In this document: piece after piece, positions 44,446-55,758 of the stretch
How the letters are laid out: each line of letters starts with the position of its first letter
How positions within the stretch are numbered: position 1 is the stretch's first letter
Origin: Amphibalanus amphitrite
Taxonomy: Eukaryota > Arthropoda > Thecostraca > Balanomorpha > Balanidae
NCBI RefSeq assembly: GCF_019059575.1
Contig: NW_024881535.1
Coordinates: 496,001-560,000 of the forward strand
Direction: 5' to 3'
DNA length: 64,000 bases
Made by a program: the position numbers and the translations under genes
Notes under the pieces: generated by a model
What the model was told of the DNA's origin: nothing
The model's database searches: none
The model's input: only the letters and a program-made list of their open reading frames with translations

Positions 44446-47400
44446 CTGGGGGAGGGGAGGGGAGGGGGTCGTCAGTGGCGGCTGTGGTAGGGACGAGACG
44501 GGGCTTCAGGCACGCTGCAGTCCCGTAGGGGGTAGCTAAAACCAGCTCTACTTCGATCCCTCATGTCTACCAAAAGGACACACACCTCACAGCACCCCAA
44601 TTGCCGTGTTCCGGGCTGGACGGTCACCTCCTTACGACTCGAATATGTAACCTCTCATCGGGACATGCTCCTATGCGGTGGGGTGACCGTTAACGAGACT
44701 GGCTAACGAGTAGGGCTCAACGTTCAGCCCTTGGCGGCGCACCACGGTGGCCGCCCAGAAAGGCCCATTACCAACCCCCTTCCATCCCCCCACACACTAC
44801 CAACACTTCCTCCCAGCACCCAGCCAAGGTGACTGACCTCCTAACAACCACCCCAGGTGACTGACTTCCCAGCAACCACCCCAGGTGACTGACCTCCCAG
44901 CAACCACCCCAGGTGACTGACCTCCCAGCAACCACCCAGGTGACTGACCTCCCAGCACCCAGCCCAGGTGACTGACCTCCCAGCACCCAGCCCAGTGACT
45001 GACCTCCCAGCACCCAGCCCAGGTGACTGACCTCCGAGCTCTCCGTTTCCAAACACCTTCAGGTACCGCCTGGCCACCAGCAGCGACACGCAGACGATGG
45101 CACAGCCAGTGTACATGGCCACACTGAACGCCAGTGCGCCGCGCTCCACCTTAAATGTGCCGTCCTGGGGGCGGCGGAAAAGGAGTTAGAGGGGTACCTA
45201 ACACGGGAAAGAGTGGAGAAGTTGGGTAAAGTTGGGCTGAATGAACTACATTTTGGCATAAAAGTCATTCTAACTTGTTTAGCCCGGTAGGTATGGGCGC
45301 AACTTAATGTAATCGGTACTTTCCTGAGGAAAATTATTTAAATAATTCCGAAGAACCATAGACCTCTCGCCTCTTTAGACTGGTAAACAGAAGTCTATGA
45401 AATAACGAACAGCAAGGCTCCTGTGTTAAAACATCACATCTTGCCATAATCCCCTGTGATCCCCGCCCCCATGACGTCATTGGCCGTACCTCGCTCGCCA
45501 CAGCGTGATAGATGGAGGCGATCAGCCAGGGCAGTCCCAGGCCCAGGAACACATTGACGCTGTTGGAGCCGGTGATGTTACCGATGGCCATGTCGGCGTA
45601 GGTCTCCTTGATGGCGGCGGTGCGGGAGGCGAATGTGTCGGGCAGAGAGGTGCCCAGAGCCACGAACGAGATGGCTGAGGGAGAGGGGGAGAGTTAGTGA
45701 GGGCAAGAGGCGAGAGGGAGCTACAAGAACGGTAGTGGCCATTTATAGATGTGAATTCACTGTATCGGCTAATATTGAAAGTGATTAAGAAGGTTAAAAA
45801 TGTTAACCATAACTAAAGTTCAGTCGCAACGCAACTAAATAAGTACGTACGTCATTGAAGGAAACTGTTCGATATCTTTCTCAAATTAACTAAGCCAAAT
45901 GAGCTGAGTATCATTTCTCCGCAATTCAAATGTGCCCTATACGTCTTCAGCAAACATTTTCAAATATTGCCGTGATGACTTCATTATCGCTGCCACTTAT
46001 TTTCGTCCAACACATCCTTCTTTTGCACCCATGTCAAACCCACTTCTGACACAAATTTCCTATCTCCATTCTCCCCCCGGCCATCACTAACCTGTTACAC
46101 TATCCCGAAGTCCGACCAGACATCCAAAGATGGACGCCAGATCTCCGACAATAGCCGTCACCACTCCGGTCACTCCCAGTGACACGAAGAAGCACGGCCA
46201 GCCACCGAGCATGCCGGTCGGAGGCACCAGCGAGAACAGCACCTTCCAGAAGAACGTGAGGAAGTGCATGACGTAGTCCATGTTGGTTGCGTTCTCGACG
46301 TCGCCGCCGTTGACGGTGAGGGCTTCTTTGATCTGTTCGCCCCAGGTCTGGCGCTGGATCTCCACGGCGTGGATGTTGGCGTTTGTGAGGTTCATCAGAC
46401 GGGAGATGACCGTGTTGAAGTCTGAGAAAGGAAGAAATGGTGGTGACGTTAAATTGAGATTTTGTTCTGACTTGAGCAGGTGCAATTGCACTACCGTAAT
46501 GGTTAAGACATAAGCACTTTTATAAAAGCATGACAATTGCCGAGAAAATTAGCGCAAAGGAGAAAATAAGTTAGAAGAAGAAACTGTCGTGCTAAAAGTA
46601 ACTAATAAATATCTAGTGTTCTACCAGCGCAATACCGCAAAAAAACAGTTAACAACGATACAGGTTCTACGAAGGTACTGTCGTGCAATCAACTCATTAA
46701 TCTACGCATGCGATGTCGCATGATGAACTACAAGCCTCCACTCTGCACATACTGTCGTCACTGATAATGGTGACCGCCGTGCGGTTGATGCGTCCGATCC
46801 GTGCTCCGCCCGTCGGGTCAAACAGCTCGATCTCAAAGTGTTCGTCCTTCTCCGGACAGAAGTCGTTGGTGATGGGGATCTCCAGAATTCGCTCCGTCTG
46901 AGGGTAGACAGAGACATCTGTCGTCAGAGCGGGGAAATACGCCTGGGGTCAGGTGGACAGATTGGTAGATGGCCTACTATTACTGGCAAGTCGTTGATGT
47001 ACCAACTATTACAGCAGAAAAGAAATCGGTATCCGCAAACGACACTGCACACTCGAACGCCCGTGAACTTTCGGGCAATGGTTAGCTGATTCAGCTATTT
47101 GTATTCCCTCCTTTCGTCTCAGGTGATATCAGGTAGGTATGGATCCTCCTTTGCACTTCATTCAGGCGTTTTGTGAACTTCTCACAGCTGACCCTAGAGT
47201 GAGGTGCTTTACTAGACCGCTTTCGAAGACACCGAGTCAATATCAGCAACAGGGGTGCAGTCAGCACTGCGTGGAGACGAATTCAATCTATTATGAATTC
47301 GTGCCACGCGCCAAACCGCTCCCAGTGGCACCATTTTCACATCGAGTGCAGGGAAAACACATCAATGACGGCAAAGGCGGACAGGTAGTGTGGTGTTGGC

Positions 47401-50400
47401 TCCAGGTAACATCTGCAGACAAGATCCTGGTAAACATTCTTAAAATCCTCCCAGTACTTAGGCATCACCCCTTTCCCATGACGATTCCCGGTAAACCAAA
47501 ATTATCTCCAATGGAATAAAGTTTAGAGCTTGAACGACGTTTGTCAAGTGAATTAATCACCCCAAAATCTCATCATCCTAATTCATTCGTAACTCTCCCA
47601 TTCCAGGCTGACAAACCTCCGTGTGTTTGAAGATGAGCATGCCCTCTCCGCCCTCATAGTCCTTTCCCGATAGTGCCGAGCGGTCGATCGTCTTCCATTT
47701 GACGGAGATCTCGCCGTCTGCTCCGTTCTTTCTGATGACCGGGATGGAGGCCTTTCCGATGGATTCGTTCACCAGGTAACCGCGCTTGGAGAACTGCACG
47801 TTGCCAGGCTCTGGCGGAAGACAGAATGGTGGGTTAGATGTTGTTTTTAGGACCTTGGATGTGAGGTGGGTGGGTGGAGGGAAGACATTCGTCAATCCGT
47901 CAGAAACGATTTGTTTGATAAAATGGAATAAATCGATGCAATAATAGCTGAGATATCGAAATGGAGTGATAAACGAATACGATAAAACAAGTAGAATACT
48001 GCGGCGTATAAATAGCAAAAGACTCAGAATTAGATTTCATTGACTCCGGGATAAAGTCACAACACCTATCCTTGTTTCTCAATATTGACGAGAAGCTACA
48101 TTAATACGATGATATCGATATCCTAGAGCTGCCTGGACGCACCATCATCGTTGAGGATGGTAATCTCCATGATGGAGATGCGTCCGATCTCCACTCCGAC
48201 CGGCTCCTTGTCCTCGGGCAGGAGGGAGACCTTGAGGAAGAACTCCTCGTCGGGCTCCCACTGGTTGTCGTTGATGATCTCCACAGTCACCTGTGCAACG
48301 GAAACGACGCACTTCCGGTCAGGAAATGATACGTTTCCGGTCAGTCGGCAGTCGGAAACAACACACTTCCGGTCAGAGACAGTAAGAAGCGACAGCCTTC
48401 CGATCAGAGACAATCGGAACCGGCATACTTCCGGTCAGCGACAGTCAGGAAACGACACACTTCCTCTTTGCGCTGCAACAGTCGGAAACGTCACACTTCC
48501 GGTCAGCGAGTAGGACCAGAAATATACTACCGTCTACCGATGAAAGAAACAATGTATGCAACGACACAAAAACAGCGCACTTTTCCGACATGCTAAGTTC
48601 CCTTTCTTGCCTGCATAGGTCGTACCTACTTTTCTCCTTCTTTCTGGGTTCCTTCGCCATGGAATTTATCCCCTGTATCCTGTTCTAAGTCCTGCTGCTC
48701 ATTACTCGCTCACTCTCCTGGCAGGCCCCTGTTCCTCGCTTGCCTCCGTTTACTCTGTCCCACGTCCCTATCATTCCTCACCCACCTGTTTTTCGATCTC
48801 TCCCGGCTGGAAGGTGAGAATCTCGTTGATGCCGATGTAGTCTTCGTTTACCGTAGCCGTGCCATCAATGGTCTCGATCCTGACCGAGTCATATCATGTC
48901 AACACGGTGAACTACGAGAATGGATCGGGCTGGGAGGGGGGATATGTAAGCAGCCATAGCAATGCGGCTATGTGATAATTTAGGAAACGCGTTCTATTTT
49001 GTCATAAAATACACTTTTAACAGACATTGAGAAATGTTAGCTTCGATAGCTTTTTAAAATCCTCATGTGAGGTCCTAATCGGCCTCATTAACTACACAAA
49101 ATATCTATAAAATGACATAGCCCACACCAAGCATCAACATAAGACAGACAATGTCTCCACTACCCATATGACGTCACTAAGACATCACTCCCTCCACTGA
49201 CCTGCACCGGACCTCTGTATCGGTCAGACCAGACCGGACAACATGGTGACGTCATTATGACATCACTCCCTCCACTCACCTACAGCGGACCTCTGTATCC
49301 GTCAGACCAGACCGGACAACAGTGACGTCAAACTTTCCGACGTTCTCCATCACGTGCGCTGTGGCGGCGTGGAACTCAATGACGGCATTCTCCGTGGTGT
49401 CCACCACCTTCACTTCACCGAGGGTGGGCGCGTCCGGGTGTTCGTTCAGGGTGGTGTACACCTGGGGTCACCGCGGGAGGGGTCAGAGGGAGCGCTGGGG
49501 GGGGGGGGGGGGGTAGTAAGAGGAGATAGGGCGGTAATAGGCAGCGGTTTGGGTTGAGCAGAGGATATATCCTGTACGCAAAGAAACGTTTAATTGTACC
49601 TATGTGGTCGGCATGGAAGGTGTCATGAATTTGTTGGCATTACATGCATTAATTGGTATGTGTATGTGTAAGGTATTGGTAACGCTGGATGTCGACAAAT
49701 CATTTGCAAGTTATCTGACATCCTATTTCAGTAAATGCTTGTGACAAGACGAAGTAAATAAATGTTTTTCGAAGCAGTACAGGTTTGTTCACTTTACAAC
49801 CGCGCTGCCGCTATCGGGTGCTCAGATTATCTCCCATCTCCCTCCCCCTGTCCAACTCCAACCCCCCCCCCCGCCCCACCCACACGTAAACCACCATGTC
49901 TCGACACCCACTAGATCTACAATCTACAGATAACTATCGCACCCAGACTAGCGGTACGATCCCATAATCCACACCACTTATCGTACGGTGTGCGGAATTC
50001 GACGTGGCTTACCAAACGGCACAGTATCAATAAGTCAATAAACGGTACCTGGGGCGCCGATATCCTGACAGTTACTGAATGCGTTGGGCGTTGGTTGTAG
50101 TGAAAAATTCGCAACGCATCTGAATAACTATATAGTCTTGTTATTCAAGCGCATAAAAGCTAGACAAAGACATTGAAATGTTGCATTTAATCACACTTTT
50201 TACATCAAATCAAAACTATTTCAAATGTATGATTCAAACTAATTCGACGTTAGTGCTATCACACGAGTATACACACCAGAGCCAAGAACGCAACTGAAAT
50301 ACGCTAATGAACCACAAAACAGAACGTTCGAAGAGGGACGGAGTATATATTTTGTGGTAACATCTAGTGCAGTGTGCAAAGGAGACTAGCGTGGTGTGCA

Positions 50401-52399
50401 AACTACACAAAATGCGTCAGTTTCATGGTGGGTGAAATTTGCACCGTTGCGAAGGTAGAGGTACATTAACAAATAAAGACAAGACATCGTTTCGATGCCT
50501 GCATGCATGGACTCAAACACACAGTGTTTATCTTTCTCAGTGTCACATACCTTTCTAATACTGTCATAAACCTGGTAGATGTGAGAGAAGAGAGCGTGCG
50601 TTTAGAAGCGATAGAGAAACAAAGAGAAGAACGCAATCATCGATTAAGTGGGCATATTACTGTACTACTCGTAACAAACATGGATACAATCACTATACAA
50701 TGGTCACTTACACTATACTAATGATATTCACTAGTTCGTCATATATACACAATGACGAGGCTTGTACTTGCAATGGTACAATTGCGAAATGACTACTACG
50801 AATAACCAAACTTATAGTTATAATAACATCGTATACACGACAAATCACATGATAAATCACACTGTGGATAAAGAACTAATACACATAAAGAAAAAACTAT
50901 GTCTATTGTCTGCTCTTAACCTCATAATAATGTGATATGAATAGTCGATAAAGATTCATGTAACAAAGTAAAAATAACTGTAGAAAGATTCACACATTCA
51001 CAAAGCAAGCAGAAAGGGGTACAGTAACTCGCAAGCGGTGACTGAGTTGCAAGCTAAGGAAAGACTGCTGTGAAATCCATGGCTCGACTGTCCAAAAGGC
51101 GAGTTTATAGCGGGGACAAAACCATTCCGCTCTACACAGGCATCACTGACCGTTACCTACTTCGTCTAGTTTGGCTTGCTTGCGGAACAGAGTGAGTCAC
51201 AGGCTGGTGTCAGTGGGAGTCAGTGAGTCATTGCCGGGAGTCAGTGAGTCCTGGAGTCGGCTGCCAGGGGTCGGCAGGCTCGCTATAGGCGGGCTGGCAC
51301 GGCAAACTATTGTACAGCGCTGTGCTTGGCACTCAACCGAGCAAAGCCGCTCAACGAAAACTTTCCTAACGCGAAATGCACCGGGCCTCAGCGGATTCAG
51401 TTGGGGGTCACTCGGAAAATATTAGAGCCGAAGCTGGTCAATAGCTACCGCGTCAAACTGTCACACGTTGGCAAAAGGTCACACGGCACTAAGAATATAT
51501 CATATATCCAGCCATCAAAACGGCCTCCGCTCCGCTTTTCTGTGAAATCTCACACCACTCGCATCACATGTTCAAAGAGCAATTGCCACTCATCGGCATC
51601 TCAACTCAAAAATAAAAACAATAACCTCAAAAACACACTCCCGATTCCACTTCACACTGCAGCATCCACGGCAATCCCAAACCACATCTGGCACACATGC
51701 ATCACCCAACCCACTTCAGTAAACCCGCACACGCCACTCGTTGCAATGTACACCACTCGTGCTGAGTTCTTACCTGCTGCAGTTTCATGCTCATGTTGGG
51801 CGTGGTTTTCCGCCCCCCGGCGATACTGCGAGTGGCTCCAATGCGGTACCACAGACGAGAGTGGTGCTGACTGTCCACCAGTCTATGGGGCAGGTCAGGT
51901 CAGGTCAGGTCAGGGTCCGGTCAGGTTCAGGTAAAGGAGCGGGCAATGGTGCTGCATTATGTCGGATCAGAGTAAAAGTCAGAGTCACAGACAGGTAAAG
52001 TAGCGGAGGGAGAAGTAGGAGATGCGTTAATTTTCACCAGTCCGGGAAGCATGTCAGGTGATCTGTAATGCTGGGCGACTTCCATCAGTCTCCGATCCAA
52101 GTCATGTATACAAATCTATATCGTTATCTAATTTAAAATAGGTGCAGCTAAAAATGGGGGAAAATGTTAACGAAAAAGCTATTGCCAAACATTAACTGGT
52201 GGGTCTCTAAGCTATTTATAATGCTCCACTAATGCCACACACTATAAACCACCATCTTACTTTTGAGCGGCAAGCACGGCGGCGTCCTCGTCACTGATCT
52301 TGGGGTTCATCTTCTTCACCTCCCTGACGAAGCTGACCAGCGCATCCTTGTTGAGTTCTCCGTCCTTGAAGTACTGGATGTCCCGAGAAAACTTGTCGG
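44336..52399 (-). CDS. SLC8A/Calx: Sodium/calcium exchanger (SLC8/NCX/Calx), 3' eleven exons; N-terminus outside window
   Basis: Eleven phase-consistent GT-AG exons encode about 588 residues. In order: the end of the large cytosolic loop's first part ([26 protein letters not shown]); Ca-binding domain 1, with ENVG, IDGTA, the acidic [11 protein letters not shown] and terminal NDD; Ca-binding domain 2 (RKNGADG, GKDY, ISDD); a membrane-returning segment ([10 protein letters not shown]); and the alpha-2 ion-transport repeat ([29 protein letters not shown]), then two helices and a short C-terminus ending GHLPGMG. The family exchanges about three Na+ for one Ca2+ across the plasma membrane, regulated by Ca2+ binding to the two Calx-beta domains; the acidic clusters needed are present. 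The signal peptide, first five helices and alpha-1 repeat are missing from the window. Most introns are only 325-720 bases. Similarity is closest in feel to arthropod Calx. Confidence 0.95.
44820..45031 (-). repeat. Minisatellite of copied splice donors in an NCX intron
   Basis: Units of about 25-29 bases repeat GAGGTCAGTCACCTGGG on the minus strand. I count eight GTCAGTCAC occurrences, counting the true donor at the exon border. The reading frame stays open through the array, giving a repetitive read-through peptide. Confidence 0.88.
45032..45164 (-). CDS. SLC8A/Calx: NCX exon (penultimate helix)
   Basis: Encodes [20 protein letters not shown], then [19 protein letters not shown] and NGELG. 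The GTCAGT donor at 45031 is the first unit of a minisatellite that repeats the donor about seven more times. Confidence 0.93.
45490..45674 (-). CDS. SLC8A/Calx: NCX exon (alpha-2 repeat, ion-binding core)
   Basis: Encodes [20 protein letters not shown], then [20 protein letters not shown] and [14 protein letters not shown]. The Thr/Ser/Asp and Asn residues of the ion site are all present. Confidence 0.96.
46092..46421 (-). CDS. SLC8A/Calx: NCX exon (post-loop helix and start of alpha-2 region)
   Basis: Encodes [20 protein letters not shown], then [15 protein letters not shown], the membrane segment [17 protein letters not shown], and [18 protein letters not shown]. Acceptor CTTTCTCAG, donor GTTAGT. 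Confidence 0.95.
46753..46897 (-). CDS. SLC8A/Calx: NCX exon (end of Ca-binding domain 2)
   Basis: Encodes [20 protein letters not shown] through TAVTIISDD. The longest open frame over this interval is in another frame and is spurious. Confidence 0.92.
47617..47810 (-). CDS. SLC8A/Calx: NCX exon (start of Ca-binding domain 2)
   Basis: Encodes [16 protein letters not shown], then [15 protein letters not shown] and [17 protein letters not shown]. Bounded by CGCCAG and GTTTGT. Confidence 0.94.
48143..48290 (-). CDS. SLC8A/Calx: NCX exon (end of Ca-binding domain 1)
   Basis: Encodes [19 protein letters not shown] through EITILNDD. It carries the acidic cluster that binds Ca2+ in this domain. 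The downstream frame continues open for a few codons into the intron and should be cut at GTGCGT. Confidence 0.93.
48291..48515. repeat. Intronic minisatellite with CACTTCCGG (ETS-type) words
   Basis: Imperfect units of about 30-35 bases contain CACTTCCGGTCAG or a variant, six or so times, directly next to the acceptor of the NCX exon ending at 48290. CCGGAAGTG is the consensus ETS-factor site; regulatory use is speculative. Confidence 0.7.
48786..48879 (-). CDS. SLC8A/Calx: NCX exon (middle of Ca-binding domain 1)
   Basis: Encodes [17 protein letters not shown], then [11 protein letters not shown]. The acceptor CTCGGTCAG has a weak pyrimidine tract, but phase, length and homology fit. Confidence 0.9.
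49169..49322 (-). repeat. Tandem duplication of an NCX exon end and its splice donor
   Basis: Units begin at TGACGTCA words at 49169, 49247 and 49323 (periods 78 and 76). The real exon end lies in the unit 49247-49322; the downstream copy repeats the last 14 codons and a GTCAGT donor. Confidence 0.85.
49280..49461 (-). CDS. SLC8A/Calx: NCX exon (first half of Ca-binding domain 1)
   Basis: Encodes [16 protein letters not shown] through [16 protein letters not shown] and ends TDTEVRC plus two bases at GTGAGT. Its 3' end and donor are tandemly duplicated in the following intron (49169-49246). Confidence 0.93.
49462..51773 (-). other. Longest NCX intron in the window (2.3 kb)
   Basis: Contains a 14-17-base G run near 49498-49512 and a C run near 49863. 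No alternative exon with a convincing Calx-beta sequence was recognised. Confidence 0.6.
51774..51882 (-). CDS. SLC8A/Calx: NCX exon (loop, [11 protein letters not shown] segment)
   Basis: Encodes [19 protein letters not shown], then [17 protein letters not shown]. The first base completes the Lys codon of the preceding exon. The upstream pyrimidine tract is a run of CCTGA pentamers. Confidence 0.94.
51886..51925. repeat. AGGTC pentamer run beside an NCX acceptor
   Basis: CAGGTCAGGTCAGGTCAGGT followed by AGGTCAGGTT-like words on the plus strand. On the minus strand it forms the pyrimidine-rich stretch before the acceptor at 51883-51884. Confidence 0.8.
52261..52399 (-). CDS. SLC8A/Calx: NCX exon (cytosolic loop, before Ca-binding domains)
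   Basis: First exon found in the window. It encodes [19 protein letters not shown] through [11 protein letters not shown], a region conserved in the exchanger loop. It starts after TTTTCAG with two bases of a split codon, so at least one exon lies upstream, and ends in phase 2 at GTAAG. Confidence 0.93.
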
Positions 52400-53140
52400 C
52401 TGAAAACAAAGGACAGTGCTGTTTTTAGGACAATCGAGGACAATATCAAGACCCTGCTGACGAACAGGGTCTTGGTGAGTGCAGAGAGTGTCAGAAGTTT
52501 GTAGGTGAACGGAAGCTTGGTGCAACAAAAAAGGTAGGAGCACAGTATGGTCAATTTGTCCTTAACATCTCTTACAAGCAAGGTGTTCACATCTCTGGGC
52601 CACCATGGAACGGAAATCCGGCGCAATATCATTCAACTGGCACTTAATTTTATCGCTATACTTCTCTAGCCTCAGCGCTGATCACTATTTTGCAACGATC
52701 TCCCTCCCGGCTCCCATCGAATAGTCTGAGCTCCCTCCCACAAAGGTAGGTACTCTGGAGGCGGGTGGTATCTAAAATACATCGCCGAACACCGCTGCCT
52801 GGCTCGTTATGGAAGCGGCTAATCCAATTCAGGTGTTAAAATATGCACTATTGCAGGGCTGGGTGTGGGGGTGCTGTATCCGGTAAGCGGTTATGGAAAT
52901 CACCTAGTGTTATGTGAACCCGCTTAGCAACAGGAATATTTTTCTTTTCTTTTTAGGAATTATTTTTCCGGAATTATGTCAAGGACTTTAAAGCTTTGCC
53001 ACCTCTCCAGACGCTTTCTCGGCTTCCTACAGCCGTCGAGTGTCGAGGACTGCTCTATCGTGAACTGATAATGATTCGAGCTGAAAATGTCGAACTGCAC
53101 TGCTGGCAGTTCCAAGACTAACATAGCTCAATAATTACGG
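52400..53140. other. Upstream NCX intron sequence, nothing recognised
   Basis: No further NCX exon or element boundary was found in this stretch. Confidence 0.5.
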
Positions 53141-53800
53141 AGCGAGCGAAGCGAGCGGAGTCTCATACTGAATTAAGGGAAAATCCTGAGTATGAGCGGC
53201 CGGCCGGCCGGCCGTGGGGACGCTCTTCAAAAGCTAATATCTTAGGAACGGGACATCCGATTGACAAGCGGTCTTCTTTACTGAATGTCACTTGGACGTA
53301 AAAGTTCTGTGGTGTGATGGCCACCATGCGTTCTTGCCAACCACCGCACGTGGCGCGTGGTAAAGTTGGACATTTTTTAAGAACCCCCAAAATTGCAACC
53401 TCAATAACGGCACAGCGGTTGGGCCGATTGAATTGAAACTCGGTACACAGTTAGGTCTCCATCAGATAATTCATCTGCATCTGTTAAGGTTGGGGTGCTA
53501 CAGCACGTGCGCACGTGCAGGGGGCGCTCCCAGATCTCGAGAACGGCTGGGCCGATTGCGCTCAAATTTGGTACACGGTTGGGGACCAGTTAGTAGGGTG
53601 CCGTGCAAAAGTCAGTTTGGACCCCGCTTGCACGTGCGCACGTGCAGTGTGCCGCTTCCAGATCTCGAGAACGGCTAGGCCGATTGCGCTGAAATTTGGC
53701 ACATCGCTAAAGACCGGTTAGTAGGGTGCAGTGCACAAGTTAGTTGGAGGTACCCCCTCGCAATTTCGCACGTGCAAGGCCCATCCTCTCGCTCGCTCCG
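53141..53800 (+). repeat. E-box palindrome module array, copy 2
   Basis: Begins with a GAGCGAGCGAAGCGAGCGGAG run and GAGTATGAGCGGCCGGCCGG, also seen inverted near 17130-17210. Three modules follow, each with a GGCTGGGCCGATTG-like phrase; palindromes of two CACGTG motifs lie at 53503-53518 and 53629-53646. Similar in sequence to 11640-12400. Confidence 0.75.
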
Positions 53801-55463
53801 TTGGTCGCCCAAAAGGCGTTTTACTGGTAATGTAGCAGTGTTCGACATTTAGCGCTTTCGGCTGGTTGTCGAGGAAACAGAGGTCACGACCGTAATCTAG
53901 CGGTTGGTAAAGCTCCCCCAAATCCAGCAGATTATGCCTGTCACAAGTTTGACAGATGTTGTACGCGTTTTCCGCACAACTTCCAGTTTATGGGGCTGCA
54001 ACGGTGTGCAAGAGCCTGCAAACCAGCTAGCTGCATTGTCAGGGTGGATAAATTGCAAGCCACGTGAGTAGATTTCCTGCCGAATCGAATGAGACCAGAA
54101 GGTAGACCACAGTTACTCATTTGGCTTTAACGCCGTTAAATATTTATACCAGCACCATTACAATCTGAAACAGGGACACTTAACCTGTAGACTACAATAT
54201 AAACATGCTTTGCCGTTGATGACAAACAATGCATTATGCATTGAGTTGAAGAGGGTTTGAATGGACAGCCATTATGGCATCAAGTGGCTCGCTGAGCGCA
54301 GCATACATCTATCTATACTAGATGCCGGCAGCGCTCTTGCATTGCCTTGGGCCAGAATTGGAGGAACGGTACTGAGGGCACACACCGGGCCAGACCACCG
54401 AAACCCAGACTGAGCTTGGACTGAACCTGAAACCAAACGAAACATCCCAAAAATGCTTCGAAGCACGTGAGATTGGTGCGGATATCTTCCTACAGTATGG
54501 TATGAATTAACTGCACGTGCATAGTTCATGTCCCAGGCACCCCAGTGCAGTCATTTTCATAACATCATGTAGCGTGTGTCTAGTTCTATCAGTGTACCGA
54601 CTTTTGTGTCGCTAGATCGACGTTTCCCGGGATCAGAGGATCCCTAGTCAAAACCGTTATCCGCCCCCCGCACGCGCAGCTTGCACCCCTGGGATATTAT
54701 CTCGCCGGAATGTTACGACTCAATGTATTCTTCTTATGACCTGCAAGTTTTGAACCAGTTAGAGCGGCCGTTTACCCTGCAGGCGTGGCAACGCACGAAG
54801 GGGTGCAATCGGCTTGCACGTACCTAGCTCGTGCACCACAGAGTTTAGCTCAACCAAATGTGCACTATTTTGGAGGCCTTGCCTGAGACTACCATTGAAC
54901 CGATTTTGAGGTTGATAGCTCAAAATTTCTTTGAGCCAGAGGACCTCACGTCAAAACGGTTTTCCGCCCCCAGCACGTGCAGCCTGCACCCCTCGCAGAC
55001 GGTGACCCCCCTGGAAACTGGTTCAAGGTGTTACCGATGTGTCCCGCCAGTGTGGCTTTGTCCGTGACCTCGGGTTGACCTGTAGCCTTGACAAAAAATT
55101 TCGTGTCACCGAAACTTTGAAGCGGAATAGCATGTGCCACGAAGCACTGAGCGAACCGAGGCCAGTACCAAAAGTTTACCTCGCCGCAGACGAGTCGAAC
55201 GGTCCCACTTTCGTCCCGATCGGTCCACCCATTTTGACTCCAGGTCTAAAAAGGCTTGGACAAACTCACTCACATACTCACATACTCACTCACATACTGA
55301 CAAACAGGCTTGGCCGAACTTTTCTTCAGCGACCACTGAACTCTAATATATACTGGAAGGAGCATTGGTGACTTGTTTTTGTCTATCGATTTCCGCCATG
55401 TTGTGTATACCAGAAATATAAATTGCATGTACGGTAGCAGAGGTGCAGTTTAGTGAGAGGTAG
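53801..55463. other. Repeat-derived sequence, no gene recognised
   Basis: Further diverged words of the E-box module type occur at 54650-55020 (GCACGTGCAGCCTGCACCCC). 55260-55305 is an ACTCACAT-type simple repeat. No exon was identified. Confidence 0.45.
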
Positions 55464-55647
55464 TGTTACAAAGTATCATATCATTTACATATTCGCAATA
55501 ATGTCAGACCTCCATTAATCAGGCCAACATACATGTACTCACGTGCTTTACTTTTACATTCAAAAATTAGTAAAATCAGTGTGTGGAACGGAGAAAAAGT
55601 GTGTGAATAAAATGCAACAAAGAAACATGGATTATTAAGTCATAACA
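55464..55647 (+). repeat. 5' LTR of element 2
   Basis: 184 bases, beginning TGTTACAAAG and ending GTCATAACA, with an AATAAA polyadenylation word near 55605. Confidence 0.93.
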
Positions 55648-55758
55648 TAATGGCGACGAGGACGAGATGAATTTAACGTTATAAAGTAACGTAAACTTAG
55701 AGCGCCGATTAACGTAACGTTAACGCTACTAAAAGTAGGTAACGTAACGGAAATTAAA

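Noticed and set aside
44768..45149. Extended minus-strand frames through the NCX penultimate exon
   Set aside because: The extension beyond 45032 is read-through of a minisatellite; the exon border is set by the GTCAGT donor and homology.
44820..48515. CRISPR-like arrays
   Set aside because: The minisatellites lack regular repeat-spacer structure, and the host gene is a spliced animal gene.
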